The notes below the pieces were generated by a model. That model was not told the DNA's origin and made no database searches. It saw only the letters and a program-made list of their open reading frames with translations. From NCBI RefSeq assembly GCF_025642155.1, contig NZ_CP106798.1, positions 6,944,001 to 7,008,000 on the forward strand: DNA of 64,000 nt, in the 5' to 3' direction. The first letter of the stretch is position 1, and every line of letters starts with the position of its first letter. This stretch comes from Streptomyces sp. HUAS 15-9 (GTDB taxonomy: Bacteria; Actinomycetota; Actinomycetes; Streptomycetales; Streptomycetaceae). Made by a program: the position numbers and the translations under genes. This document shows positions 49,898 through 62,486 of this stretch, in pieces.

Positions 49898-50950
49898 GTG
49901 AGACGATTCAGCGCCATGCGCATCGCCGTGCCGGCGGCGGTCGTCCTGGGCGCCACCCTGGCGGCCGCGCCTGCCCGGGCCCATGACCGGCGGCCGCCGC
50001 TCGGCATCGCCGACTGCACCGCCACCGCCTGCCACTTCGACGTCCCACCCGGCACCTACGACGTACGGGTCCGCCTCGGCGGCGAGGCCGCCTCCAGCAC
50101 GAGCATCAGCGGCGAGACCCGGCGCTCCCTCCTCCCCGAGACGGCCGCGGAGGCGGGCCGGCACGTCACGCGCAGTTTCACCGTCGACGTCCGCACCCCC
50201 GAGGGCGAACCGACCGGCGCCGACGGAACTCCCGGCCTGGACCTGGCCATCGGCGGTACGGCACCGGCGCCGGCCGACATCCGCGTGACCCCGTCTCCCC
50301 ACTCCCGCCGGATCATCCTCATCGGCGACTCCACCGTCTGCGACCAGCCCGGCGACCCCTACTCCGGCTGGGGGCGGCAGCTCCCGCAGTACCTCCGCAG
50401 GGGCGTCACCGTCGCCAACTACGCGGAGTCCGGGGAAAGTACGGTCACCTACCTCCAGAAAGCCCGGCTGTGGGCGACCGTCCAGCCGCTGATCCGCCCC
50501 GGTGACCTGGTCCTGATCCAGTTGGCCCACAATGACAGGACGACGGACGAGACGACGTACCGAGCGAATCTGGAGACACTGGTGGCGGGCGTACGGGTGA
50601 AGGGCGGGGAGCCGGTCCTCGTCACGCCCATCGTGCGCCGCTGGTTCAACGCGGACGGCACCTTGAACCACAACACCGCCCTCCTGGTCAACAGCCTCGG
50701 GGTCGACCACCCGGCCGTCATCCGCTCCGTGGCCGCCGCCCGCGACGTCCCGCTGATCGACCTCACCGCGAAGACGAAGGCGCTGGTGGAGTCCCTGGGC
50801 GTGGAGGGCTCCAAGACGCTGTACCTCTACGACGAGAAGCGGGACAACACGCTCACCTCCGTGCGCCGCGCCACGGTCTACGCGAGCCTGGTCCGTGACG
50901 AACTTCTCGCCCTGCATCTGGTGCCGAAGGGCAAGGTGAGGGTGGGATGA
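49898..50950 (+). CDS. Rhamnogalacturonan acetylesterase-like protein (CE12) lacking the catalytic His
   Basis: SGNH-hydrolase of 350 residues. Signal peptide VPAAVVLGATLAAAPARAHD; N-terminal beta domain (CHFDVPPGTYDVRVRLGGEA) as in two-domain CE12 enzymes; catalytic domain with GDSTVCDQPGDPYSGWGRQL (Ser145), NYAESGESTVTY and LAHND. The last block normally reads DNTHTS..GA; here it is DNTLTSVRRA, with Asp316 kept but His replaced by Leu319 and Gly by Arg. The protein may be inactive or in decay. GTG 49898 follows GGAGGAGCC. Next gene DUF2264 starts 69 bp on. Confidence 0.87.
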   Translation: MRRFSAMRIAVPAAVVLGATLAAAPARAHDRRPPLGIADCTATACHFDVPPGTYDVRVRLGGEAASSTSISGETRRSLLPETAAEAGRHVTRSFTVDVRTPEGEPTGADGTPGLDLAIGGTAPAPADIRVTPSPHSRRIILIGDSTVCDQPGDPYSGWGRQLPQYLRRGVTVANYAESGESTVTYLQKARLWATVQPLIRPGDLVLIQLAHNDRTTDETTYRANLETLVAGVRVKGGEPVLVTPIVRRWFNADGTLNHNTALLVNSLGVDHPAVIRSVAAARDVPLIDLTAKTKALVESLGVEGSKTLYLYDEKRDNTLTSVRRATVYASLVRDELLALHLVPKGKVRVG

Positions 50951-51019
50951 AACCCTGGGGCGTCCCGACCGGAACCGGGGCGCCCCAGGCCGGCCCCGCG
51001 GGAAGGAAGCACACCCCCG

Positions 51020-52747
51020 ATGCACCTGCCCCAGCCCGACCGCACCCTGAGCCCGCGCACCGGATACACCCGCGCCCACTGGGAGGCCGCCGCCGACGCC
51101 CTGCTCGCCGCGGTGGAGCCGTACGCCACCGAGGACCGCGCCCTCTACCACCTCCCCGGTGACCACGAGAGCTGGTCGGGCCGCCTCTCCGACGGCCTGG
51201 AGGGATACGCCCGTACGCTGCTGCTGGCCGCCTTCCACCGCGACGAGAACGCCCTGGGACGCTACGCGGACGGACTCGCCGCCGGGGCCTCGGGCATCTG
51301 GCCGCGCATCGAGGACCGCGGCCAGCCCCTGGTCGAGGCGGCCTCGATCGCCCTCGCCCTGCGGCTGACGCGGCCCCTGCTGTGGGACCGGCTGGACGAG
51401 CCGGTGCGCGAGCGGGCGGCGGCCTGGCTGGCCGACGCGCTGACCGCCGAACCCTGGCCCTGCAACTGGGAGTTGTTCCCGGTCACGGTCGGCGGATTCC
51501 TCGAGGAGATCGGGTACGAGGCCGACGCCTCCCGCAAGGCCGTCGAGCGGGGCCTGGAACGCATCGAGCAGTGGTACGTCGGCGACGGCTGGTACAGCGA
51601 CGGCCCCGGCCGCGCCTTCGACTACTACAACGGCTGGGCCATGCACCTGTATCCGGTGCTGCACGCGTGGCTGGCCGACGACGCCGGGCTCCTCGACCTG
51701 TACGGCGGCCGGCTCGAACGTCATCTCGCCGACTACGCCCGGCTGTTCGGCGGCGACGGCGCCCCGATGCTCCAGGGCCGCTCCCTCACCTACCGGTTCG
51801 CGACGACGGCCCCGCTGTGGCTGGGCGCACTCACGGGACGTACGCCCCTGGCACCGGGAGAGACCCGTCGGCTGGCCTCCGGCGCCCTGAAGTACTTTCT
51901 GGACCGCGAGGCCGTCGACGAGCACGGTCTGCTCACCCTCGGCTGGCACGGCCCCGACGTGGCGCTCCTGCAGGGCTATTCGGGACCGGCCTCCCCCTAC
52001 TGGGCGAGCAAGGGCTTCCTCGGGCTGCTCCTGCCCGCCGACCACGCGGTGTGGACGGCGCCCGAGGAACCGGGACCGGCCGAGCGGGCCGACGCGGTGA
52101 CGCCGATCGCGGGACCCAACTGGCTGCTGCAGTCCACGAGTTCGGACGGTGTCGTGCGACTGCACAATCACGGCAGCGAGGACATCCGCTACGACCCCTA
52201 CTACACGCGGTTCGCCTACTCGACGGTCACACGGCCGCTCGGTTCGCCGCCCGACAACGTTGTGTGGGTGGGCGGGGACGCGGCCCGCACCGGCATCGTC
52301 CCGCTGGGCGTGGGGGAGGGCTGGGCGGCCTCCCGGTACACCACGGAGGGCGCCGGCGGCGGGATCGAGGTCACCAGCCTCGTGCTGGCCGAGGGTGCCG
52401 TGGAGGTGCGCGCCCATCTGGTGACCGGCGCGGCACCAGGGACCGCTGTGTGTGTCACCGGCTGGGTGCCGTGGGAGGACGAGCACGCCGAACTGGTGCC
52501 GGTCCACGGCCTGTCCGGCGACGTCGCCCTCTCCGGTACGACGGGCGACGGCTCAACCTTGTTCGTGGCCCTGGCCCGCCTCACCGGCGAGCCGGACCCC
52601 CTGCCCCTCGGGGAGCTGGTCTCCGTCGAGGTGCGGGGGCCGTACGACCTGAGCGTGAGCTGGGCCAAAGGCCCGGTGCGTCAGTTCCGGTTCAGGGCGT
52701 CAGACGGGCGATCCTCAGGGTCTTCGTGGTCGGTGACGCCCCGCTGA
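51020..52747 (+). CDS. DUF2264 domain-containing protein
   Basis: Cytoplasmic (no signal peptide) protein of 575 residues with the (alpha/alpha)-barrel pattern of DUF2264: ALYHLPGDHESWSGRLSDGL, CNWELFPVTVGGFLEEIGYE, WYVGDGWYSDGPGRAFDYYN, GWAMHLYPVLHAWLADD, then GGDGAPMLQGRSLTYRFATT, and a beta-sandwich C-terminus. Family members occur in pectin and other polysaccharide utilisation loci and are probably glycan-active, although the reaction is not settled. Directly after the acetylesterase gene, so likely one operon. Its 3' end overlaps the convergent gene by 56 bp. Confidence 0.85.
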   Translation: MHLPQPDRTLSPRTGYTRAHWEAAADALLAAVEPYATEDRALYHLPGDHESWSGRLSDGLEGYARTLLLAAFHRDENALGRYADGLAAGASGIWPRIEDRGQPLVEAASIALALRLTRPLLWDRLDEPVRERAAAWLADALTAEPWPCNWELFPVTVGGFLEEIGYEADASRKAVERGLERIEQWYVGDGWYSDGPGRAFDYYNGWAMHLYPVLHAWLADDAGLLDLYGGRLERHLADYARLFGGDGAPMLQGRSLTYRFATTAPLWLGALTGRTPLAPGETRRLASGALKYFLDREAVDEHGLLTLGWHGPDVALLQGYSGPASPYWASKGFLGLLLPADHAVWTAPEEPGPAERADAVTPIAGPNWLLQSTSSDGVVRLHNHGSEDIRYDPYYTRFAYSTVTRPLGSPPDNVVWVGGDAARTGIVPLGVGEGWAASRYTTEGAGGGIEVTSLVLAEGAVEVRAHLVTGAAPGTAVCVTGWVPWEDEHAELVPVHGLSGDVALSGTTGDGSTLFVALARLTGEPDPLPLGELVSVEVRGPYDLSVSWAKGPVRQFRFRASDGRSSGSSWSVTPR

Positions 52748-54074
52748 GCTTGGTGGCGTACGACGGGGTGACGGGTGCGTAGGCCCAGGTCAGGGAGCCG
52801 TCCTTGGACACGGCGAGGTCACCGGTGATACGGGCGCTCACCACCTTGTCCGCGCCGACGAACCTGCCGTTCCAGTCGACGAGCCGCAGATGGGTGCCGG
52901 TGAAGGTGCCGGTGCAGGTGCCCGCGGCGCACTTGGCGTTCTTCAGGGACTCCCAGGACAACAGGAGCTTGTCCTTGCCGTACGGGGCGAGATGCACGTC
53001 GACGTGCTCGGTGCCCTTGGTGTTCGACAGGTAGACCGCCTTGCCGGGGCCGGAGTTGCGGTTCTTGAGGAAGGCGATCGCCACCTGGTGGGTGCTCGTC
53101 CTCGGCGTGACCGTCCAGCCGCGGCCGCTGGAGTCGGCCGGGTTCTTCTTCGCGGAGGCGGCACCGCGGGAGGCGAACGCGGTCGCGTATCTGCCGGTGG
53201 CGGACTTCACCAGGTCGCCGGTGCGGCTGGGGAAGGTACCACCGCAGTACCCCGCCCAGCACTGCTCCCGCTGTACGACCGGGGCCACGTCCGGGGCGCC
53301 GATCCCGGTGGAGACGAACAGGCCCGAACGCCAGTCGTCGAAGCAGACGGATGTGAAGGCGCCGGACTTCTCGGCGTGCAGGGCGATGCCCTCGTTGTGG
53401 CTGCACCCCCAGCTCCAACCGCCGCCGAGCTTGGCTCCCTCGGAGCTCACGTACGACAGCTTGTCACCGTAGTGCCCGTCGGCGAAGCCGCCCGCGCCGT
53501 GCACGACGAGGTAGGCGCCGTACTTGGTGCCGTTCCAGGTGAGCCGGCCGTCCAGCGTCGGGGCGGTGTCGTGGGAGGCGGTGCCGGTGAGCTTGGTGCT
53601 CCAGGTCTTCGCGCCGTTGGTGTAGCGGACGATCGCGGCCGCCGTCTCCTTCCACTTGTTGCTGTCCGAGACGCGGGTGAGCAGCGCGAAGCCGTTGTCG
53701 TGCGCGACCAGACCACCGACCTCCTTGGCACCCTTGACGACCGTGTCCGCGCCCGAGCGCTTCCCGGCCGGGGTCAGCGGGGTGACATGGACGCCGTCCG
53801 AGGCGGGCCAGGCCACACGCAGGGTGCCGTTGGGGGCCACCGCGGTGGCCGTACGGTTCCACTCACGGACGTTGTTGTAACCCGCCGACAGATACGGATA
53901 CTTGGCGGCCAGCGAGACCGAAGTACTGGTGACCGCGAGCGGGGCGGTGGTCGCGGCCCCGGCGGTGGCGTACCAGGCCCCGGCGAGCAGGCCGACGGCC
54001 GCGAGGCCGCCGATGGCGGGCTTGCGCGCCACCCGGACGCGGCGGTGACGTGTCGTGCATTGTGCAGAAGTCAT
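52692..54074 (-). CDS. Exported protein of unknown function
   Basis: I do not recognise this 460-residue protein. ATG 54074 leads TTRHRRVRVARKPAIGGLAA and a hydrophobic core VGLLAGAWYATAGAA (signal peptide or anchor). The mature part is beta-rich with repeated segments (TLRVAWPASDGVHVTPLTPA, GFALLTRVSDSNKWKETAAA, LTWNGTKYGAYLVVHGAGGF, DKLLLSWESLKNAKCAAGTC) and six Cys, like a secreted beta-propeller. No catalytic motif. Convergent with and overlapping DUF2264 at its 3' end; divergent from the VOC gene. Confidence 0.8.
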   Translation of the reverse strand: MTSAQCTTRHRRVRVARKPAIGGLAAVGLLAGAWYATAGAATTAPLAVTSTSVSLAAKYPYLSAGYNNVREWNRTATAVAPNGTLRVAWPASDGVHVTPLTPAGKRSGADTVVKGAKEVGGLVAHDNGFALLTRVSDSNKWKETAAAIVRYTNGAKTWSTKLTGTASHDTAPTLDGRLTWNGTKYGAYLVVHGAGGFADGHYGDKLSYVSSEGAKLGGGWSWGCSHNEGIALHAEKSGAFTSVCFDDWRSGLFVSTGIGAPDVAPVVQREQCWAGYCGGTFPSRTGDLVKSATGRYATAFASRGAASAKKNPADSSGRGWTVTPRTSTHQVAIAFLKNRNSGPGKAVYLSNTKGTEHVDVHLAPYGKDKLLLSWESLKNAKCAAGTCTGTFTGTHLRLVDWNGRFVGADKVVSARITGDLAVSKDGSLTWAYAPVTPSYATKLSGASPTTKTLRIARLTP

Positions 54075-54154
54075 GCCTTCCGGTCGCCGCGGGCCCCCGA
54101 AAAGGTTGCCGAATTCGTTCCCCTTTTCCTTCTGTACGCACCAGAATCCGACGC

Positions 54155-54523
54155 ATGACTTCCAAGATCCGGCACGTGACGATCGACTGCGCCGACGCCT
54201 ATGCCCTCGCATCCTTCTGGTCCCAGGTCCTCGGCGAACCCGTGCACGAGGACGACCACCCCGGCGACCCGGAGGCCCTGATCGAGGCCGCGGGCTTGCT
54301 CTTCGTCACCGTGCCGGACCCCAAGACCGTCAAGAACCGCGTCCACGTGGACCTCCAGCCCCAGGACCACACCCGCGACGAGGAGATCAACCGCCTCCTC
54401 GCCCTCGGCGCCACACTGATCGACGACCGCCGACGGGAGGACGGCACGGGCTGGGCAGTACTGGCCGACCCGGAGGGCAACGAGTTCTGTGTGGAGCGTG
54501 GGGTGGTGGAGCGGGGGCGGTAG
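54155..54523 (+). CDS. VOC-family protein
   Basis: Protein of 122 residues: IRHVTIDCADAYALASFWSQ, VLGEPVHEDDHPG, RVHVDLQPQDHTRDEEINRL and the terminal GWAVLADPEGNEFCVERG, which carries the conserved Glu metal ligand. A typical single-domain glyoxalase-fold protein, substrate unknown. ATG 54155. Followed 51 bp later by the DinB-like gene. Confidence 0.88.
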   Translation: MTSKIRHVTIDCADAYALASFWSQVLGEPVHEDDHPGDPEALIEAAGLLFVTVPDPKTVKNRVHVDLQPQDHTRDEEINRLLALGATLIDDRRREDGTGWAVLADPEGNEFCVERGVVERGR

Positions 54524-54574
54524 GTCCGGGACAGTTCGGCGGGTGCCGAAGTGACCTGGGCCTAGCGTCTTCGT

Positions 54575-55032
54575 ATGAGTGCCGACATCGCATCGGAGAC
54601 ACCCGCCGAGGTCATCACCGCCATGGTCGACCATGTGCTGGACCTGGCTGCCACCTGGACCGTCTGGGACGGTACGCCCGCACGCATCGACGACCGCGTC
54701 TACACCCCGCACAAGGCGATCCGTCGTACCGCGGACCATCTGGTCGACCACCTCGCCGAGCTGGAGGCCCGGCTGGTGGGGCAGGCACCCCAGGCGGACC
54801 ACTGGCACGCCTCCGCGATCACGACGGCGGCGGACCTCGCCCCCTTCACCTCCGAGGACCTCGACGAGGCCCGCAGCCGGCTCGTCCGGCTCGCGCGTAT
54901 CTGGGCGGACCGCCTGGACGTGTTGACCGACGAGCAGCTCGACGACTCGCCCGGTGCGGGCTGGAGCTTCCGTGAACTCGCCCACCACCTCGGGGGATCC
55001 CGGTACTACGCCGACGCCGTCGGGAGGCTCGC

Positions 55033-55036
<4 letters not shown>
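54575..55036 (+). CDS. DinB-like/mycothiol-transferase fold protein
   Basis: Helical protein of 153 residues. HKAIRRTADHLVDHLAELEA near residue 48 and WSFRELAHHLGGSRYYADAV near 130 supply His in the positions used for the metal of DinB-fold proteins. Activity unknown. ATG 54575. Its stop overlaps the start of the next gene (ATGA, 55033-55036), so the two are coupled. Confidence 0.75.
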
Positions 55037-58734
<3,698 letters not shown>

Positions 58735-59595
58735 TCAGCCCTTGATGCCGGTCTGTGCGATCCCCTGGACCAGCCACCGCTGGAGGAAGAGGAAGACGAA
58801 CAGCAGGGGCAGGATGGAAATGGCGGTGGCCATGAAGATCAGGTGGTAGTTGACGGTCTGGTTGGTCGTGTACGAGGAGAGCGCGACCTGGACCGTCCAG
58901 GCGCTGGGGTCCTGGCCGATGACCAGCGGCCACAGGAAGGAGTTCCAGCCGTTGATGAAGGTGATCGTGGCGATCGCCGCGAAGAAGTTCAGCGAGTTGG
59001 GGACGACGACACGCCAGTACGCGCCCCAGTATCCGAGCCCGTCCACGCGCGCCGCCTCCTCCAGCTCCTTCGGGAACCCCAGGAAGTACTGCCGGAAGAG
59101 GAAGCAGGTGAAACCGCTGAACAGGCCCGGAATGATGAGACCGCGGTAGCTGTCCACCCAGCCGAGGGACGAGACCAGCACGAAGCTGGGCACGAAGGTG
59201 ACGGCGGCCGGGACCATGAGGGTCACCAGCACCGCGTAGAAGATCTTGTTGGCGTGCCGGTAGGGGATGCGGGCCAGGCCGTAGCCGGCGAGCGAGCACA
59301 CGAAGAGCGTGCCGACCGTGTGGAGTACGCCGACGACCAGTGAGTTCACCATCGACTGTCCGAAGTCGACCGTGGTATCGGCGAACGGCTCGGTGATGTT
59401 GCCCCACTGGATGTGGGTGGGGAAGAACTTCCAGTTCTCGCCGGTGATCTCCGGATCGGTCGAGAGGGCGTTGCGGATCAGCAGATAGAACGGGACGAGG
59501 AAGAAGCACGCGGCGACGCTGATGGCGACGTACAGGCCGGTGGAGCTCATCACCCCGCCACCGCGCCGGACGCGGCGCTCCGGGACAGTGGTCAC
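58735..59595 (-). CDS. Carbohydrate ABC transporter permease (MalG type)
   Basis: Permease of 286 residues with six helices; ISVAACFFLVPFYLLIRNAL first, and the EAA loop FPKELEEAARVDGLGYWGAY at about 185. MalG-like C-terminal ending QRWLVQGIAQTGIKG is typical of CUT1 sugar importers. Overlaps the stop of the upstream permease by four bases. With its partner and the lipoprotein it should import galactosides or galacto-oligosaccharides. No ATPase gene is present; Streptomyces importers of this type often share MsiK. Confidence 0.93.
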   Translation of the reverse strand: MTTVPERRVRRGGGVMSSTGLYVAISVAACFFLVPFYLLIRNALSTDPEITGENWKFFPTHIQWGNITEPFADTTVDFGQSMVNSLVVGVLHTVGTLFVCSLAGYGLARIPYRHANKIFYAVLVTLMVPAAVTFVPSFVLVSSLGWVDSYRGLIIPGLFSGFTCFLFRQYFLGFPKELEEAARVDGLGYWGAYWRVVVPNSLNFFAAIATITFINGWNSFLWPLVIGQDPSAWTVQVALSSYTTNQTVNYHLIFMATAISILPLLFVFLFLQRWLVQGIAQTGIKG

Positions 59596-60557
59596 TGGGA
59601 CTGGTCACCCCTTCCGAAGCCCATGATCCTGCCCTGGAACAGGGTCACGACGCAGATCAGCAGGGTCAGGATCACCGCTCCGGCACTGCCCGCACCGTAG
59701 TTCTGGTTCTGGCCGAGTGCCGTGTAGTAGAGCTCGACGAGCGGCGGACGGCCCCACGTGGTCTTGGACAGCAGATTGAAGAACTCGTCGAAGGCCTGGT
59801 AGGCGGCCACGAGCAGCAGCAGGATCACGGCCGTCGAGGTGGCGCGCAGCTGCGGCAGCGTGATGTGGCGGAAGGTCTGCCAGCCGGGCTTCGCGCCGTC
59901 GATCGCGGCGGCCTCGTACAGCTCCCGCGGGATGTTCTGCAGCGCGGCCAGGAACAGGATCATGTAGAAGCCGGACTGCAGCCACAGCCGGGCGGTGAGG
60001 ATGACCAGCCAGTACCAGGGCGGGTCGGGGTTGGCGAGCCAGGCGACGTTGTCCACGCCGAACCAGCCGATGACGGTGTTGGCCAGGCCGAAGCGTACGC
60101 CGTTGAAGATGGACATCTTCCAGATCAGCGAGGCGGCGACATAGCTGCAGGCCGTCGGCAGGAAGAACACCGACCGGTAGAACGCCCGCATGAAGCGCAG
60201 CCGGTTCACCAGCAGCGCCAGGCCGAGCGAGACCGCCCAGGTGGTGGGCACGATGAACGCGGCGAAGGCGGTGAAGGTGCCCAGCGAGCCGGTGAAGTTG
60301 CTGTCCGTCAGCATCTGCCGGTAGTTGTCCAGGCCGACGAAGTCGCTGGGTGTCACGGTGAAGCGGGCCTCGAAGAAGCTGAGGTAGACGCTCCAGCCGA
60401 TGGGGATGTAGACGAAGACGATCAGCCCGATGAGGAACGGGCTGGTGAAGAGCCAGAAGTTGAAGGTGCGGGTGCCCCGCGGCCCCCGCCGCGGCCGGGT
60501 CTTGGTGACCTTGGCCGGGGCGGGGCTCGCGAGGCCACGTGTGGTGGTCGTCGACAT
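59592..60557 (-). CDS. Sugar ABC transporter permease (MalF type)
   Basis: Permease of 321 residues: NFWLFTSPFLIGLIVFVYIP, GWSVYLSFFEARFTVTPSDF, FVGLDNYRQMLTDSNF and the EAA loop IPRELYEAAAIDGAKPGWQT at about 225. CUT1 sugar importer subunit. ATG 60557, 26 bp after the solute-binding gene. Coupled to the MalG-type gene. Confidence 0.93.
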   Translation of the reverse strand: MSTTTTRGLASPAPAKVTKTRPRRGPRGTRTFNFWLFTSPFLIGLIVFVYIPIGWSVYLSFFEARFTVTPSDFVGLDNYRQMLTDSNFTGSLGTFTAFAAFIVPTTWAVSLGLALLVNRLRFMRAFYRSVFFLPTACSYVAASLIWKMSIFNGVRFGLANTVIGWFGVDNVAWLANPDPPWYWLVILTARLWLQSGFYMILFLAALQNIPRELYEAAAIDGAKPGWQTFRHITLPQLRATSTAVILLLLVAAYQAFDEFFNLLSKTTWGRPPLVELYYTALGQNQNYGAGSAGAVILTLLICVVTLFQGRIMGFGRGDQSQ

Positions 60558-60583
60558 GTCGTGGTCCGTGTCCGTCGGGCGGT

Positions 60584-61849
60584 CTATCCGAAGAGCTTCT
60601 TGAGCTCGGCACCGACCGTCCTGTCGCACGTGTCGAGCGCGGCCTCGGGGTCACCGCCCTTGCGGACGCAGTCGGCGAAGACGTTCTCCGTGGCGGTGAT
60701 CATGGCCTGGGTCCAGCCGATGTTGTCGAAGTGCCCGTACTCGTCGAAGAGCTTCACGCCCTCCGCCGGCAGGCCCGACTTCAGCTTGGTGGCCGACTGC
60801 GCGATGGAGGTGCGCGGCGGGATGTGGAAGCCGTACGAGGTCGCCCAGTCCTCCTGGTACTTCTTCTGGTCGATCCACAGCCACTTCACGTACTCCTTGG
60901 CCGCGTCGACGTTCTTGCCCTTGGCGTTGACGAACATCGACCAGCCGCCGTTGTAGACGGACGGCTTGCCCGCGTCGGTGACCTTCGGGAACGGCATGAT
61001 GCCGAGATCGTCGCCGAGGGTCTGCTGGAACTGCGGCATGGCCCACATGCCGCAGAACTGGATGGCGCACAGGCCCTGGTTGAGCGCGGAGGGGTCCCAG
61101 TAGTCGGCGGGGGCGTCGAGCAGCAGGTGACCGCTGGTGAAGAGCTTGCGCATCTTCTTCAGCCCCTCGACCACGCCGTCGGTGTGGTAGGCGATCTCGT
61201 TCTTCGCGTCGAGGGTGTCGGCGCCGGCCGACCAGATCAGCGGGTTGATGACCGCGTGCAGGTCGTTGCCGAGGAACAGGCCCTTCACCTTGCTCGTGGT
61301 GAGCTTGGCGGCGGCCTCGATCAGCTCGTCGAGGGTGGTGGGCGCCTGGATGCCCGCCTTGTCCAGGAGCGACTTGCGGTAGAAGAAGAATTGCGGGTCG
61401 TCGATCATGCGGACGCCGTAGATCTTGCCGTCCACCGTGTGCGACGTGATGTCGGCCTGGTTGAAGTCGGACTTGACCGGCTCGATGAGGTCGGTCAGAT
61501 CGGCCACCTGACCGCTCTTGACGAGCTGGAGCTGCGGGTGGAACTCGAACAGGTCCGGCGCCTGGTCGGTGAGCAGCGAGGCGAAGAGCTTGCTCTCGAA
61601 GTTGGAGCCGGTGATCCACTGCGTGGTGACACTGGCGTCCTTGTACGCCTTCGCGTACCGCTTGATCGCCTGCTCGGTCCCCGCCTCGCCGTACGCGTGG
61701 AAGTACTGCACGAGATTCTTGCCCGAACCGGAGCCGCCCCCACGGCCGTTGTTGCTGCCGCACGCGGCCAGCGTGCCGGCGGCGGCCATGCCCGCGGCGG
61801 CGCGGAACAGTGATCTGCGGGACCAGTTGCTGTTGCTCATTGCCGACAT
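60584..61849 (-). CDS. Sugar ABC transporter substrate-binding lipoprotein
   Basis: Lipoprotein of 421 residues. Twin-arginine-like SRRSLFRAAAGMAAAGTLAA precedes the lipobox Cys (LAAC), so export may be by Tat. It has the CUT1 binding fold (WITGSNFESKLFASLLTDQA, PDLFEFHPQLQLVKSGQVAD; YNGGWSMFVNAKGKNVDAAK). First gene of the operon with two permeases and lacZ, so the ligand is likely a galactoside. ATG 61849; a second in-frame ATG (61840) is possible. Confidence 0.93.
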   Translation of the reverse strand: MSAMSNSNWSRRSLFRAAAGMAAAGTLAACGSNNGRGGGSGSGKNLVQYFHAYGEAGTEQAIKRYAKAYKDASVTTQWITGSNFESKLFASLLTDQAPDLFEFHPQLQLVKSGQVADLTDLIEPVKSDFNQADITSHTVDGKIYGVRMIDDPQFFFYRKSLLDKAGIQAPTTLDELIEAAAKLTTSKVKGLFLGNDLHAVINPLIWSAGADTLDAKNEIAYHTDGVVEGLKKMRKLFTSGHLLLDAPADYWDPSALNQGLCAIQFCGMWAMPQFQQTLGDDLGIMPFPKVTDAGKPSVYNGGWSMFVNAKGKNVDAAKEYVKWLWIDQKKYQEDWATSYGFHIPPRTSIAQSATKLKSGLPAEGVKLFDEYGHFDNIGWTQAMITATENVFADCVRKGGDPEAALDTCDRTVGAELKKLFG

Positions 61850-62004
61850 GCTGACGTCCTTGTCTCGAAGCGCGGCGGTGGCTGTGGCTGCGGCTCTACG
61901 GCTTCGGCCAGATGGCTCGGATGTGCTGTGCGGTGCGGGACGTTAACCTTCGGCTAAGGCTTCAGCAAGGGGTTGGACGAAGTCTGTTCGAAGAGTTGTA
62001 TCCG

Positions 62005-62020
62005 GTTCGGAATCCCGAAC
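62005..62020. promoter_or_regulatory. Candidate operator GTTCGGAATCCCGAAC upstream of the galactoside operon
   Basis: Inverted repeat GTTCGG-N4-CCGAAC, 156 bases before the lipoprotein start and upstream of an A/T-richer stretch. The 6-base arms are perfect. The centre does not look like a classical LacI operator. A candidate only. Confidence 0.35.
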
Positions 62021-62090
62021 ACACTGGAGTGGCAAGGGAGTTGAGGCCGCTGGGTCAGGGAGGTGGCCGGCGGCCCTCGGTCCAGGGGTG

Positions 62091-62338
62091 TTACTGCCTG
62101 GTCCAGGCCTCGTTGGTGCCGCCGTTGCAGCTGTAGAGAACCACGGCGCTGCCGTCGGTGGTCGCCTGTCCGCCGACGTCCAGGCACTTGCCGGTCGCCT
62201 CGTTGACGATCTGGCCGTGGGGGTGGCCGCCGAGGAGGGCGGGGCGGACATCAGGGGGCCGGCGACGGCAAGGGCGGCCGCGGCGGTCAGGAGGACCGGT
62301 CTTCTGGTGCGGGAAGTCGTGGAGTGGGGAGTCGTGGT
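62091..62338 (-). pseudogene. Remnant of a secreted ricin-type lectin domain gene
   Basis: One frame encodes a signal peptide (RTRRPVLLTAAAALAVAGPL, then SAPPSSAAT) and a second frame, one base off, the last ricin B repeat: GQIVNEATGKCLDVGGQATT then AVVLYSCNGGTNEAWTRQ to a stop. One deleted base near the codons for TPT separates them. No ATG or GTG lies in frame with the signal peptide before the preceding stop, and the rest of the lectin or catalytic domain is missing. Close to the CBM13 of the GH43 gene in sequence. Confidence 0.75.
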
Positions 62339-62486
62339 GCGGGGGTTGGGAGCTGTTGCCCGTTAACTGGGCATGAGTGTGTTCTGGCGTGTATGAGCGG
62401 GTGTCTTGATCACGGCACCCGCGAACCCCAAAGGGAGCGGATGTTCGCCCGCCGAATGGGTGACCTTTGCCAGCGGCGGTCGTTGG

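Noticed and set aside
49694..52507. Minus-strand frame of 937 codons opposite the acetylesterase and DUF2264 genes
   Set aside because: Length comes from GC bias. The plus-strand genes show catalytic and family motifs throughout, whereas this frame has none.
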